A DNA stretch of 64,000 nucleotides from Flammeovirgaceae bacterium UBA2786. Its GTDB lineage: Bacteria; Bacteroidota; Bacteroidia; Cytophagales; Cyclobacteriaceae. A program made the position numbers and the translations under genes. Positions 50,538 through 59,007 of this stretch are shown one piece after another (the first letter of the stretch is position 1; each line of letters starts with the position of its first letter). The notes beneath the pieces are model-generated. The model saw only the letters and a program-made list of their open reading frames with translations. It searched no databases and had not been told where the DNA came from. The stretch is taken from positions 22,958 through 86,957 of the forward strand of contig DEIA01000044.1 of NCBI GenBank assembly GCA_002352225.1, in the 5' to 3' direction.

Positions 50538-52928
50538 ATGATCAGATGTTTGTTATGCTTCGTGTTACTTGCTGCTATTAGTTGCTCAACTGATAAAGAA
50601 GCATTAAAACTTGCCGGACTTCAACAATCCGTAGAAATTCTGCGCGACTCGTCAGGCATTAATCATATTTATGCACAAAATGAACACGACTTATTTTTTG
50701 CACAGGGTTATAGCGCAGCTAAAGACCGGCTCTTTCAGTTTGAACTCTGGCGCAGGCAAGCATCGGGAACCGTAGCCGAAATTCTGGGCGAGCAGGAATT
50801 GAAACGTGATATCGGTACACGTTTGTTTATGTACCGGGGCGATTTAAAAAAAGAATTAAATCATTATCATCCACGGGGCGAAGCCATCATCACCGCATTT
50901 ACCGAAGGCATTAATGCCTATATAACCGAAACAAAAAAGGATTCTACCCTACTCCCCATCGAGTTTAAATTGCTTGGTATTACACCCCAGTTCTGGACAC
51001 CCGAATTGGTTGTTTCGCGCCACCAGGGCTTGTTGGGCAATTTACCCGAAGAACTTAACCATGGGCGCGCAGTAGCACGTGTTGGAGAAGACAAGCTAAA
51101 AGATCTTCGCGTATTCGAGCCGGGAACTCCCCGTTTAACACTCGACAAAAAAATTGATTCTGACGGACTCTTTGAAAATATACTCGAAGTGTATGACGCC
51201 TTCCGAAAGCCTATTGCTTTCAAACCTGAAAATGTGGTAATAGCCGCCAACCTTAATCAAACCAGTTTTAAAAAATTGGCTCAGGCAGATGAAGCCGCGT
51301 ATGCAGAAATGATTGATGCCGATATTCGTTCTATCGGAAGCAACAACTGGATTGTAGGCGGAGCAAAAACTGAAACCGGCTTCCCCATGCTGGCTAATGA
51401 TCCGCACCGTGCCTTGGCCGTTCCTTCCTTGCGGTATATGGTACACCTGAATGCACCCGGCTGGAATGTAGTGGGAGGTGGCGAACCAACCATTCCCGGT
51501 ATTTCCATAGGGCATAACGAATATGGCGCCTGGGGCCTTACCATTTTCGACATTGATAGTGAAGATTTATACGTGTACGATCTGAATCCCGAAAACCTGA
51601 ATCAATATCAATACAAAGGCGAATGGGAAGAAATGAAAATCATTGCTGATACTATCCGTGTAAAAAACTCAGCAGATGTTTATGTGCAACACAAGTTCAC
51701 CCGGCATGGCCCGGTAACTTTTGTAGATACAAAACGAAACAAAGCGTATGGTGTTCGGGCAGCGTGGATGGAACCCGGAGGCGCTCCATATATGGCAAGT
51801 TTACGAATGAATGGCGCCACCACATGGGAAGAGTTTCGTGAAGCTTGTTCGTACAGCCACATTCCCGGAGAGAACATGATCTGGGCCGACAAGAAAGGAA
51901 ACATTGGTTGGCAAACAGTTGGTATTGCCCCTATCCGCAAAAACTGGGATGGACTTGTGCCTGTTCCTGGAGATGGCAGTTATGAGTGGGAAGGCTACTT
52001 GCCGATAAAAGAACTACCGAATGTTTTTAATCCACAACAAGGGTATTGGGTTACAGCAAACGAAAATCTTGTTGCCTCTGATTACAATCATAGATATGCC
52101 GTAGGCTGGGAGTGGGCCGATAGTAGTCGCGCTAACCGGCTTAATGCTGTATTGCAATCAAAAGACAAAGTAAGTTTTGAAACCATGCAACAACTGCAGT
52201 TTGATTACTTCAGTAATCCGGCCAGGCAATTGGTGCCCTACTTAAAAGATATTTCAATTGCCGATCCGGAAGTACAAAAACTACAGCAACTTTTATTGAG
52301 TTGGGATTTTGTAATGGATAAAAATTCTCTTGCAGCAGGGGTTTATGCTGCCTGGGAAAAACAAATGCTTACAAAAGCCTACGCACAATTTGTACCTGAA
52401 AATGCAAAGGCCTACATCAAAACGGTATCTATAAAAAAAGTTTCCAACTGGCTTAAGGCTAACAGACCGGAGTTAGGCGGGCGTACTAAATTTCTTACAA
52501 CTACACTCGAGCTGGCAAACAAAGCCCTTCAACAAAAGCTGGGATTGGATACTACAAAATGGCAATACGGACAAACGGCTTATCATCATGTGTTGATTAA
52601 GCATCCTTTAAGCAATGCTGTAAATGATTCTGTTCGGGCTATACTGGAATGCGGGCCATTGCCGCGCGGAGGTTCGGGTTCTACCCCTGCTGTAACGGGT
52701 AATGGCGATAATCAAAGTCATGGAGCAACCTTTAGGATGGTGGCCGATGTTACCGATTGGAATAAAACCCATTTTACTAATTCACCGGGACAAAGTGGCG
52801 ATCCGGCCAGTCCGTTCTATCGCAATCTTTTTGAGTCGTGGGCAACCGACAAACACTTTACTGTTTATTTTGATCGCAACAAAGTAGAGGCTTCCGCCAT
52901 AAGCAAAATCTTGCTTCAACCTAAGTAA
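50538..52928 (+). CDS. Penicillin acylase family lipoprotein (Ntn hydrolase)
   Basis: A 796-residue N-terminal-nucleophile hydrolase precursor. The lipid cysteine is C16 (LAAISC). The alpha chain has the typical GINHIYAQNEHDLFFAQGYS and KDRLFQFELWRR. The self-cleavage site that frees the nucleophile is S268 in SIGSNNWIVGG. The beta chain follows, with RHGPV near residue 382 and a long C-terminal region ending near HFTVYFDR. Relatives hydrolyse penicillins, cephalosporins or N-acyl-homoserine lactones. The ATG at 50538 is chosen because it opens a proper lipoprotein signal; the reading frame itself extends 13 codons upstream into the previous gene. Confidence 0.9.
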   Translation: MIRCLLCFVLLAAISCSTDKEALKLAGLQQSVEILRDSSGINHIYAQNEHDLFFAQGYSAAKDRLFQFELWRRQASGTVAEILGEQELKRDIGTRLFMYRGDLKKELNHYHPRGEAIITAFTEGINAYITETKKDSTLLPIEFKLLGITPQFWTPELVVSRHQGLLGNLPEELNHGRAVARVGEDKLKDLRVFEPGTPRLTLDKKIDSDGLFENILEVYDAFRKPIAFKPENVVIAANLNQTSFKKLAQADEAAYAEMIDADIRSIGSNNWIVGGAKTETGFPMLANDPHRALAVPSLRYMVHLNAPGWNVVGGGEPTIPGISIGHNEYGAWGLTIFDIDSEDLYVYDLNPENLNQYQYKGEWEEMKIIADTIRVKNSADVYVQHKFTRHGPVTFVDTKRNKAYGVRAAWMEPGGAPYMASLRMNGATTWEEFREACSYSHIPGENMIWADKKGNIGWQTVGIAPIRKNWDGLVPVPGDGSYEWEGYLPIKELPNVFNPQQGYWVTANENLVASDYNHRYAVGWEWADSSRANRLNAVLQSKDKVSFETMQQLQFDYFSNPARQLVPYLKDISIADPEVQKLQQLLLSWDFVMDKNSLAAGVYAAWEKQMLTKAYAQFVPENAKAYIKTVSIKKVSNWLKANRPELGGRTKFLTTTLELANKALQQKLGLDTTKWQYGQTAYHHVLIKHPLSNAVNDSVRAILECGPLPRGGSGSTPAVTGNGDNQSHGATFRMVADVTDWNKTHFTNSPGQSGDPASPFYRNLFESWATDKHFTVYFDRNKVEASAISKILLQPK

Positions 52929-52942
52929 TAAATATTGTCTAT

Positions 52943-52958
52943 TGTAACATTGGTTACA
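52943..52958. promoter_or_regulatory. Crp/Fnr-like operator TGTAACATTGGTTACA
   Basis: A perfect palindrome TGTAAC-ATTG-GTTACA, of the form bound by Crp/Fnr-family regulators. It lies 21 bases upstream of a -7-like TACCTTCG (52980-52987) that would serve the DUF2892 gene, so it overlaps the expected -33 region. Confidence 0.6.
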
Positions 52959-53009
52959 GTAATAGCGAATACGGGGTTTTACCTTCGACCCAATTAAACT
53001 CTGATTGCT

Positions 53010-53228
53010 ATGAAAAAGAATATGGGAAATGAAGATCGTGTTATCCGGATTGTGTTAGCATTGATTTTTGCAGGATTGTATTTTACTGATACCGTTTCCG
53101 GTACGGTAGGATTAATATTAACCTTATTGGGGGGCGTATTCGTGTTAACAAGCCTGGTGAGTTTCTGTCCGCTTTATACGCTGTTTGGAATTAATACCTG
53201 CCCGACAGAGAAATCAGGTAAAGCCTGA
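53010..53228 (+). CDS. DUF2892 small membrane protein
   Basis: A 72-residue protein beginning MGNEDRVIRIVLAL after four residues, with two transmembrane helices (about 11-28 and 33-53) and the conserved cysteine-rich end FCPLYTLFGINTCP. This matches the YgaP membrane-domain-like DUF2892 family, which often accompanies rhodaneses; none is present here. A Crp/Fnr-like palindrome upstream suggests oxygen- or redox-linked control. Confidence 0.88.
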   Translation: MKKNMGNEDRVIRIVLALIFAGLYFTDTVSGTVGLILTLLGGVFVLTSLVSFCPLYTLFGINTCPTEKSGKA

Positions 53229-53232
53229 ATAT

Positions 53233-53832
53233 TTATCCGTTAAACAGGTTGGGGAAGGTCCACACCATCCACCCGTAAACGGCAAACCGGATTACGCGGG
53301 TAATGCAAATCAACAAAAAGTTTTTGAAGTTCATGTTTACCGAACCGGCTAACATACATGTTGCCGAAAACGGAACCGGGGTTACTGCGCCTACAAACAC
53401 TAAATAGCCTCCGAACTTCTTCAGGTTTTTTTCGTATTGCTTCAAATATTTATCACGTATTCTATTCTGATAGAAAGCTGTTTTAGAGAATTTATTGCCA
53501 ATGTAATAGCCTAATACTCCTGCCCCATACGATATTACTGTAAGAATAGAAAGGTTAACGATAAATCCGCTTACATCAATGTGATCTAAAATCCAGATCA
53601 TCATAAAAAGTTCTGGTGGCAGAATGCCAAACACAATTTCGGATAGCGTGTAAATTCCGTACAGGATACCGGGGTTGGCCCTGATTTCACCAATGTGGCT
53701 CTGGAAGTTGTCTTGAATATATCCTTCCATCAAAATGAATACTGTAATAATTACCACAAACCCTATCAGGCCGCGTACTAGGTTTTTCATTAAAAAACCA
53801 GACCGTGTTTCTTCCTCTTCTTGCTGCTGCAT
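53233..53832 (-). CDS. YqaA/DedA-like VTT-domain membrane protein
   Basis: A 199-residue membrane protein with about four to five transmembrane segments. The VTT-type motif is seen in ILPPELFMMIWIL, GAGVLGYYIGNKFSK and FGGYLVFVGAVTPVPFSATCMLAGSVNM. Relatives move lipids or affect membrane homeostasis. The ATG is directly downstream of the YghO-like gene (2 bases), so the two are co-transcribed. Confidence 0.83.
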   Translation of the reverse strand: MQQQEEEETRSGFLMKNLVRGLIGFVVIITVFILMEGYIQDNFQSHIGEIRANPGILYGIYTLSEIVFGILPPELFMMIWILDHIDVSGFIVNLSILTVISYGAGVLGYYIGNKFSKTAFYQNRIRDKYLKQYEKNLKKFGGYLVFVGAVTPVPFSATCMLAGSVNMNFKNFLLICITRVIRFAVYGWMVWTFPNLFNG

Positions 53833-53834
53833 AC

Positions 53835-55004
53835 TTATTTCACAATTGGCATCCGCTTAAACGGTTTTGTTTCATCAAACAATTTACGATAAGTAGCATG
53901 TCGTTTTACCACCGTTGCATTTATCTGTTCAACCACCCGTATCATTTTTGGATTAAAATCTCCAATCCAATTCATTTCATATTCGGTATAGGCAAATCCA
54001 TTTCCGTGTGCCAGCTTTCTGAAGTTTTCGATAATAGCACCATCCACACCTTTACCCTGATGACCCGGCACAAGTCCAAACAAAACCCCGAACGCCTTCT
54101 TATTCGTTTTCAATAAAGTATGCCACACAAATTTCAGTTTACCAAACCAATCCATTTTTCCGTTTACGAATTTGAAAATCTGATTTACTTCGGGCAACGA
54201 AAGAAAAAAAGCAATTGGCTCATCTTTATAATACCCAAACCACAACAATTTTTCGTCCATTATTGGCTTCATCTGTTTTACCAGGTGTTTAGCCTGCAGT
54301 TCTGTTAACTCCGGTATTTCGCCTCGTTTGGCCCATGCCTGGTTGTACACTTTACGAATAAGGTCTGGCAACTTACTCCACTCTGATTTTTTCAGATAAC
54401 TAAAACTGTAATCAGGATCTTTTTCAACCAATGCGGCTTTTTCATAAAGGCGCTCGTCTAACGGGCCTTCAATCGGGCGACCAAATGTGAACTGATAAAA
54501 ATAAACCTGAAATCCGTATGCCTCAAAAAATTTTTGATAGTAGGGAAAATTATAGTTGCATTGGTAATTCGGTTGGCGTTCAAATCCTTCCAGCAGCAAT
54601 CCCCACCACCTATCGCGATTACCAAAGTTAATTGGGCCATCCATGGCTTCCATACCGTGTTGCTGCAGCCAGGCCTTACACTGATCAAAAAGTGCGAACG
54701 CGGCCTGCTCATTATCAATACACTCGAAAAAACCCATGCCTCCGGTGGGTTGCTCATTACCCTTGTTAGTGGTTTTCTGATTTACAAAGGCGGCTACTCT
54801 TCCAATTGTTTTACCGACATCATCCAGCAACAACCACCGTACGCACTCACCATGATGATAGGTCTTATTCTTTACACTATCGAAAACCCCTTCTACATCT
54901 GCATCTAATGGCCTTATCCAATTGGGTGTGTTTTTGTACAGCCGTATTGGAAGTTCAAGAAATTCCCGTTTATCGTGGGGTTTAATTACTTCTTTAATTT
55001 TCAT
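53835..55004 (-). CDS. YghO-like protein (GNAT-related)
   Basis: A 389-residue soluble protein. The sequence begins with KPHDKREFLELPIRLYKNTPNWIRPL, and contains DGPINFGNRDRWWGLLLEGF and the acyltransferase-like segment FGLVPGHQGKGVDGAIIENF, which resembles the acetyl-CoA-binding loop of GNAT enzymes. These features match the YghO family of unknown function common in Bacteroidota. No substrate can be assigned. Confidence 0.72.
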   Translation of the reverse strand: MKIKEVIKPHDKREFLELPIRLYKNTPNWIRPLDADVEGVFDSVKNKTYHHGECVRWLLLDDVGKTIGRVAAFVNQKTTNKGNEQPTGGMGFFECIDNEQAAFALFDQCKAWLQQHGMEAMDGPINFGNRDRWWGLLLEGFERQPNYQCNYNFPYYQKFFEAYGFQVYFYQFTFGRPIEGPLDERLYEKAALVEKDPDYSFSYLKKSEWSKLPDLIRKVYNQAWAKRGEIPELTELQAKHLVKQMKPIMDEKLLWFGYYKDEPIAFFLSLPEVNQIFKFVNGKMDWFGKLKFVWHTLLKTNKKAFGVLFGLVPGHQGKGVDGAIIENFRKLAHGNGFAYTEYEMNWIGDFNPKMIRVVEQINATVVKRHATYRKLFDETKPFKRMPIVK

Positions 55005-55022
55005 GGGGAATCAATATAGCTA

Positions 55023-56501
55023 TTAGCCTGCTTTGTTGGGTAAGGTAATTTCAAAAGTAGTGCCCACATCCGGTTGGCTATCTACAACAAGCTGGCCCCC
55101 TAATTTTTCAATTGCATTTTTTACAATATACAACCCTAATCCGGATCCATCAGATTGTTCGCTGGCCCGATAAAACATTTCAAAAATCCGGGTAAGGTTT
55201 TCGCGGCTTATACCAATACCATTGTCTTTAAACACAATATTAGCATGGTCTGCTTTTACATCTATCTGTATTGATATGCGGCTTGCCGTGTTTATTTTAC
55301 GATACTTGATTGCATTCGAGATAAGATTGCGGAAAATTTCACCTATGCGCCAGGGGTCGTTATAAAACAAAGGCCCGGTTATCTGCACATTCAAATCAAC
55401 CTGATTGGCTCCCTGCATATAATTCAAATCCTGAAATGTTTTGTGTATGATAGATTCAAAATCAATTACTCCGGTCTTCACATCCATTTTCAGATTTTTG
55501 GAGTGGCTTAACACATCGCTAATGAAGTGATCCAGTTGACCAACCTTGTTGCCAATGATTTTGACATACTCTGTTAGGCTGTCATCGTTACCGGGCATTT
55601 GAGCCAGGTTAACAAGGCCTAAAACAGAAGACAACGGTGCGCGTAAATCGTGCGATACTTTATACACGAAGTTGTCAAGTTCAGAGTTTCTGATTTTCAA
55701 TTCTTCTTCAATCTTCTTCTGATCCGTTATATCTACATATACTCCAAAAATTCCTATGGTTTTATCTTCCTGATGAATGGGCACTCCATAAATAATAACC
55801 GATACGGGCACATCATCTCTGCGCAAGCGGGTGGTTTCTAAGCGTATTACCTGTTCGGCTGAAATAAGCGAGTTCAGATCATTACCCTCCGATTCTAACT
55901 CTTGCGGAACAATAAACTGATTAAGGCTATTGCCCTGCAGTTCGGTAATGGTGTATCCAAACAATAATTCGAAACCACGATTAACCTGTTTTACGTTGCC
56001 CTCGCTATCTAACAATACAATAGCCATGGGCGAATTGTTGAACAGTTCAGAAAACAAGCTGGCGGCTTCGCGGTACCGGTTATCGGCTTCGTGCTTCTTT
56101 CTTTCCAGTTCTTTGCGTTCGTCTATACCGTTAATTATTCCACTCCAGGCAATTCGCCCATCGCCCAACAAGACGGGCTCGCACGATACTTCTACCCAGA
56201 TAGTTTGAGCCTGAATATTAAATATTCTTCCCTCCCATTTTAGTGGCTTTATTCCGGCAATGGCGTCTTCAAAATGCTGCTCAAAATCTGCCCAATCTTC
56301 GCGATGAACAAATACCTTCATAGGATAAGAACCACTAAGGAGTAACTCGCGTTTTATTCCCAGTATTTTCTCGCAAGATGCACTCAGGTAGGTAAAATCG
56401 CGTGTGCCGTCCGGCCAAACCGTATACTCAAAAACAACCACAGGAAGGTTGTCGATTATCTGTTGCATGCTGAGTGTCTGTACGCGCTTTTCTGTGTTCA
56501 T
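55023..56501 (-). CDS. PAS-domain sensor histidine kinase
   Basis: A 492-residue soluble kinase. Two PAS domains lie at about residues 15-135 and 155-265 (MAIVLLDSEGNVKQVNRGFE), with PAC-like tails. The H-box is YKVSHDLRAPLSSVLGLV, the N-box is FRNLISNAIKYRK, and the G boxes are KDNGIGISRENL and SGLGLYIVK. There is no transmembrane segment, so it senses an intracellular signal. No response regulator is adjacent. The ATG at 56501 is preferred over an ATG seven codons upstream. Confidence 0.92.
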   Translation of the reverse strand: MNTEKRVQTLSMQQIIDNLPVVVFEYTVWPDGTRDFTYLSASCEKILGIKRELLLSGSYPMKVFVHREDWADFEQHFEDAIAGIKPLKWEGRIFNIQAQTIWVEVSCEPVLLGDGRIAWSGIINGIDERKELERKKHEADNRYREAASLFSELFNNSPMAIVLLDSEGNVKQVNRGFELLFGYTITELQGNSLNQFIVPQELESEGNDLNSLISAEQVIRLETTRLRRDDVPVSVIIYGVPIHQEDKTIGIFGVYVDITDQKKIEEELKIRNSELDNFVYKVSHDLRAPLSSVLGLVNLAQMPGNDDSLTEYVKIIGNKVGQLDHFISDVLSHSKNLKMDVKTGVIDFESIIHKTFQDLNYMQGANQVDLNVQITGPLFYNDPWRIGEIFRNLISNAIKYRKINTASRISIQIDVKADHANIVFKDNGIGISRENLTRIFEMFYRASEQSDGSGLGLYIVKNAIEKLGGQLVVDSQPDVGTTFEITLPNKAG

Positions 56502-56574
56502 TTCTGTAACCCAAACCGACAAGATAAAGCACTTTTTGATAATAACCTTACCGCAGGTAAGGGTAGCGTAAGTT

Positions 56575-57192
56575 TCATTTGTTCTTTACCAAAAATACTA
56601 CTGATCGAATAAGCCCGCTTCGGGTATAATGATTTTCCAGGCTAACACAGCCCGCATTCACCATTGCCTTATGCCATGCTGGTAACGCTTTTGTTTTTAG
56701 TCCGGTTATTACATAAAAGAACAAATACATCAGTCGCACTTTAAGCCGCTGCCAGAGCGTGTGTGTTTCAAAATCTGTAGCCAGCCAAATGCCGTGTTGA
56801 TTCATACGGGATTTTAATCTGTCGATAAGAGTCTTAAGTTCAGGTTCAGTAAATAAATCCAGATAGAAACACGTAAGTAGAGCATCATAATCCTGATCGG
56901 GCACATCTGTTTCTGTGCCTGCAATAAATTGAATTAATGAACTATTGCCTGCATTCATCCGGGCTTTTGCAATCATTTTTGAAGATGCATCTATATAGTG
57001 AATAACCAGGTTGGGATTGATCTGAAAGATGTAGGGCAAAACCCAGCCTGTTCCCCCGCCCAGTATCAGGAGTTTTTTACGGTCTTTTAAAAAAGGAAGC
57101 CATTTTAATTGAGCCTTCTGAATCTGCTTTCCCACAGCCATCACTGCAAGCCAATCATACCAGGGAGCAAGCCAATCATATCCTTTACTCAT
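56575..57192 (-). CDS. Class I SAM-dependent methyltransferase
   Basis: A 205-residue methyltransferase. The SAM-binding motif is KLLILGGGTGWVLPYIF, followed by an acidic strand end IHYIDASSKM and a motif-II-like DALLTCFYLDLF. The start is taken at 57192 (MSKGYDWLAPWYD), a typical opening for small-molecule methyltransferases; the longer frame begins inside the upstream gene. Start and upstream stop overlap as ATGA, so it is translationally coupled to the UbiA-like protein. It may methylate a product of that enzyme. Confidence 0.85.
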   Translation of the reverse strand: MSKGYDWLAPWYDWLAVMAVGKQIQKAQLKWLPFLKDRKKLLILGGGTGWVLPYIFQINPNLVIHYIDASSKMIAKARMNAGNSSLIQFIAGTETDVPDQDYDALLTCFYLDLFTEPELKTLIDRLKSRMNQHGIWLATDFETHTLWQRLKVRLMYLFFYVITGLKTKALPAWHKAMVNAGCVSLENHYTRSGLIRSVVFLVKNK

Positions 57193-57980
57193 ATCAAACC
57201 AAAAATGGGTAAGTAAAAAATTGCATCGCCCCAAAGGCGATAGCGCTCGTATTGTTCAAAATATTTATGGAAATAAAAAAGACATATCAAGGCAAGCCAC
57301 ATCACAAGAAAAATCCAGCTAACCGGATTAAATAAAATAGTAATCACTAAACTTAAGCTAACACCAACCGCAAAAAGTACAATCAACAAAATGGTTACTG
57401 ATTTTTTATTTAGGCGTGTTACCAGTGAAGCCTGGCCCATTTTACTATCTGCATCGCTTTCAAACCAGGCAAACAATATCAGGTTGGTTAAGGCAATCAG
57501 AAAAAGTTGAACAATCAATCCGGCCACCGGCCAAAGTAAGTTCCAGCTACCGGGCCAGGCCGGCAACAGAACACCCAGCGTATACAATACCGCTACCGTA
57601 AGTTCTTTAATAAATAATTTCTTTTGCAGCAACAGATACACTGCACTAAGCGGTGCAAGAATTAATCCGCCTATCAAGATAGATGGTCTTATAAAAACCA
57701 TAAGCACGCCTATTATCATTACTGCAATTGCAACCCCTGTCCATAGTGGTTTGGCATACGTTTGATGAAACCGATGCCGTTCGCTGTATGCCGGTTGATT
57801 TAGATGGCGTACGTCCATCAAACGATCTACTGTGTAGATTACCCACACGGTAAGTCCTAAAGCAGCAATACCATACACCCGCACGGGGGCCACCAATTGC
57901 CTGGCAAAAAACAAGGCAGTTATCATAGCACCAAGCGCTACATCTAAGTTGAGTACATTTATTAGGCGATAGACCCGCAT
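57189..57980 (-). CDS. UbiA-like prenyltransferase, membrane protein
   Basis: A 263-residue membrane protein with about eight transmembrane helices. The first aspartate-rich motif is YTVDRLMDVR and the second is FESDADSKMGQASL, the two metal-pyrophosphate sites of UbiA-family enzymes, although the first is a shortened form. Substrates in the family include quinones, haem, chlorophyll and other aromatics. Paired with a methyltransferase that overlaps its stop codon, it could belong to a small lipid-modification pathway. Its start is just beyond the atp operon terminator. Confidence 0.72.
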   Translation of the reverse strand: MRVYRLINVLNLDVALGAMITALFFARQLVAPVRVYGIAALGLTVWVIYTVDRLMDVRHLNQPAYSERHRFHQTYAKPLWTGVAIAVMIIGVLMVFIRPSILIGGLILAPLSAVYLLLQKKLFIKELTVAVLYTLGVLLPAWPGSWNLLWPVAGLIVQLFLIALTNLILFAWFESDADSKMGQASLVTRLNKKSVTILLIVLFAVGVSLSLVITILFNPVSWIFLVMWLALICLFYFHKYFEQYERYRLWGDAIFYLPIFGLI

Positions 57981-57994
57981 GCTTAAAAATAAAA

Positions 57995-58022
57995 AAAGCT
58001 CTCAGGTTTTCCCGAAAGCTTT
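57995..58022 (-). terminator. Terminator of the atp operon
   Basis: On the minus strand the arms AAAGCTTTCGGG and CCTGAGAGCTTT pair around AAAA with two mismatches, followed by a T-rich tract. It lies 21 bases past the atpG stop codon. Confidence 0.8.
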
Positions 58023-58042
58023 CTTCTTGATTCGTGCTTATA

Positions 58043-58924
58043 TTATGAAGCTTTCAATGCCTCGGCACCAGCCACAATTTCAAGGATTTCTTTAGTAATG
58101 GCAGCCTGACGCGTACGGTTATATGAAAGTTTCAAATCTTTCAGCAACTCGCCAGCATTTTCAGTGGCTTTATCCATGGCAGTCATCCGGGCACCGTTCT
58201 CTGCTGCGCTTGAGTCCAACACCGCTTTGTACAATTGAATCTTTAATGCCTTTGGAACAAGACCGGTAACAATTTCATGCTGGTTGGGCAGGTAGATATA
58301 ATCTACTTCTGCCTGTTTGGTATTTTCCTTTGCCAATGGCAATACAGGCAAAAATTGTTCGGTACGTAAGATTTGTGTGGCCACGTTTTTAAACTCGTTA
58401 TACACAATTTCTATTCTATCGTAACGACCTGCTTTAAATTCGTCTATTAAAAACTCGCCTGCCTGGGCTACGCCATCGTATGAAAGGCTCTGGAAAATAT
58501 TCCAGAAACTGCTTTCCATTTTGTAGTTACGCTTGCTAAAAAACTCAAATGCCTTTTTGCCTAAAGGAAGTATAGTAAGTTTATCATTTGCTGATTGTAC
58601 ACTATACTTTTCAGAAGCCAGTTTTGATGCGGCCTTAATTACCGTACTGTTAAATGAACCGCAAAGTCCACGATCAGAACTAACCACTACAAGCAATACA
58701 CTTTCAACAGGGCGCTGTTTACTGTACCAACTCTGTTCGTCTTGCCCGGCAGCCGAAAGGTTTTGGAATAACCCCGTAAGTTTCTGAGCAAACGGGCGCA
58801 TTTGAGTAATCCGCTCCTGCGATTTTCTCAACTTGGCAGCTGCTACCATTTTCATGGCTTTGGTAATCTGCTGGGTTGAGATTACTGAGGCTATTCTGCT
58901 TTTTACTTCCTTTAAACTTGGCAT
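58043..58924 (-). CDS. atpG: ATP synthase gamma subunit
   Basis: A 293-residue F1 gamma subunit. The N-terminal coiled-coil helix begins MPSLKEVKSRIASVISTQQI and contains MKMVAAAKLRKSQ, and the C-terminal helix ends YNRTRQAAITKEILEIVAGA. These form the rotating shaft. It is the last gene of the operon. Confidence 0.97.
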   Translation of the reverse strand: MPSLKEVKSRIASVISTQQITKAMKMVAAAKLRKSQERITQMRPFAQKLTGLFQNLSAAGQDEQSWYSKQRPVESVLLVVVSSDRGLCGSFNSTVIKAASKLASEKYSVQSANDKLTILPLGKKAFEFFSKRNYKMESSFWNIFQSLSYDGVAQAGEFLIDEFKAGRYDRIEIVYNEFKNVATQILRTEQFLPVLPLAKENTKQAEVDYIYLPNQHEIVTGLVPKALKIQLYKAVLDSSAAENGARMTAMDKATENAGELLKDLKLSYNRTRQAAITKEILEIVAGAEALKAS

Positions 58925-59007
58925 ATCTTCAATTAGTCAATTTGAGGATTTAAAAATTTGAAAATGAATACATCAATCTTCAAATTTTCAAATCAGCTAA
59001 TTTCAAA
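58925..59007. repeat. AT-rich TTTGAAAAT/ATTTTCAAA inverted sequence between atpA and atpG
   Basis: The 83-base gap holds several copies of TTTGAA or TTCAAA words in both directions, for example AAATTTGAAAATGAA and CTTCAAATTTTCAAAT, which can pair. No gene or terminator is seen; it is probably a dispersed AT-rich palindromic repeat. Confidence 0.5.
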
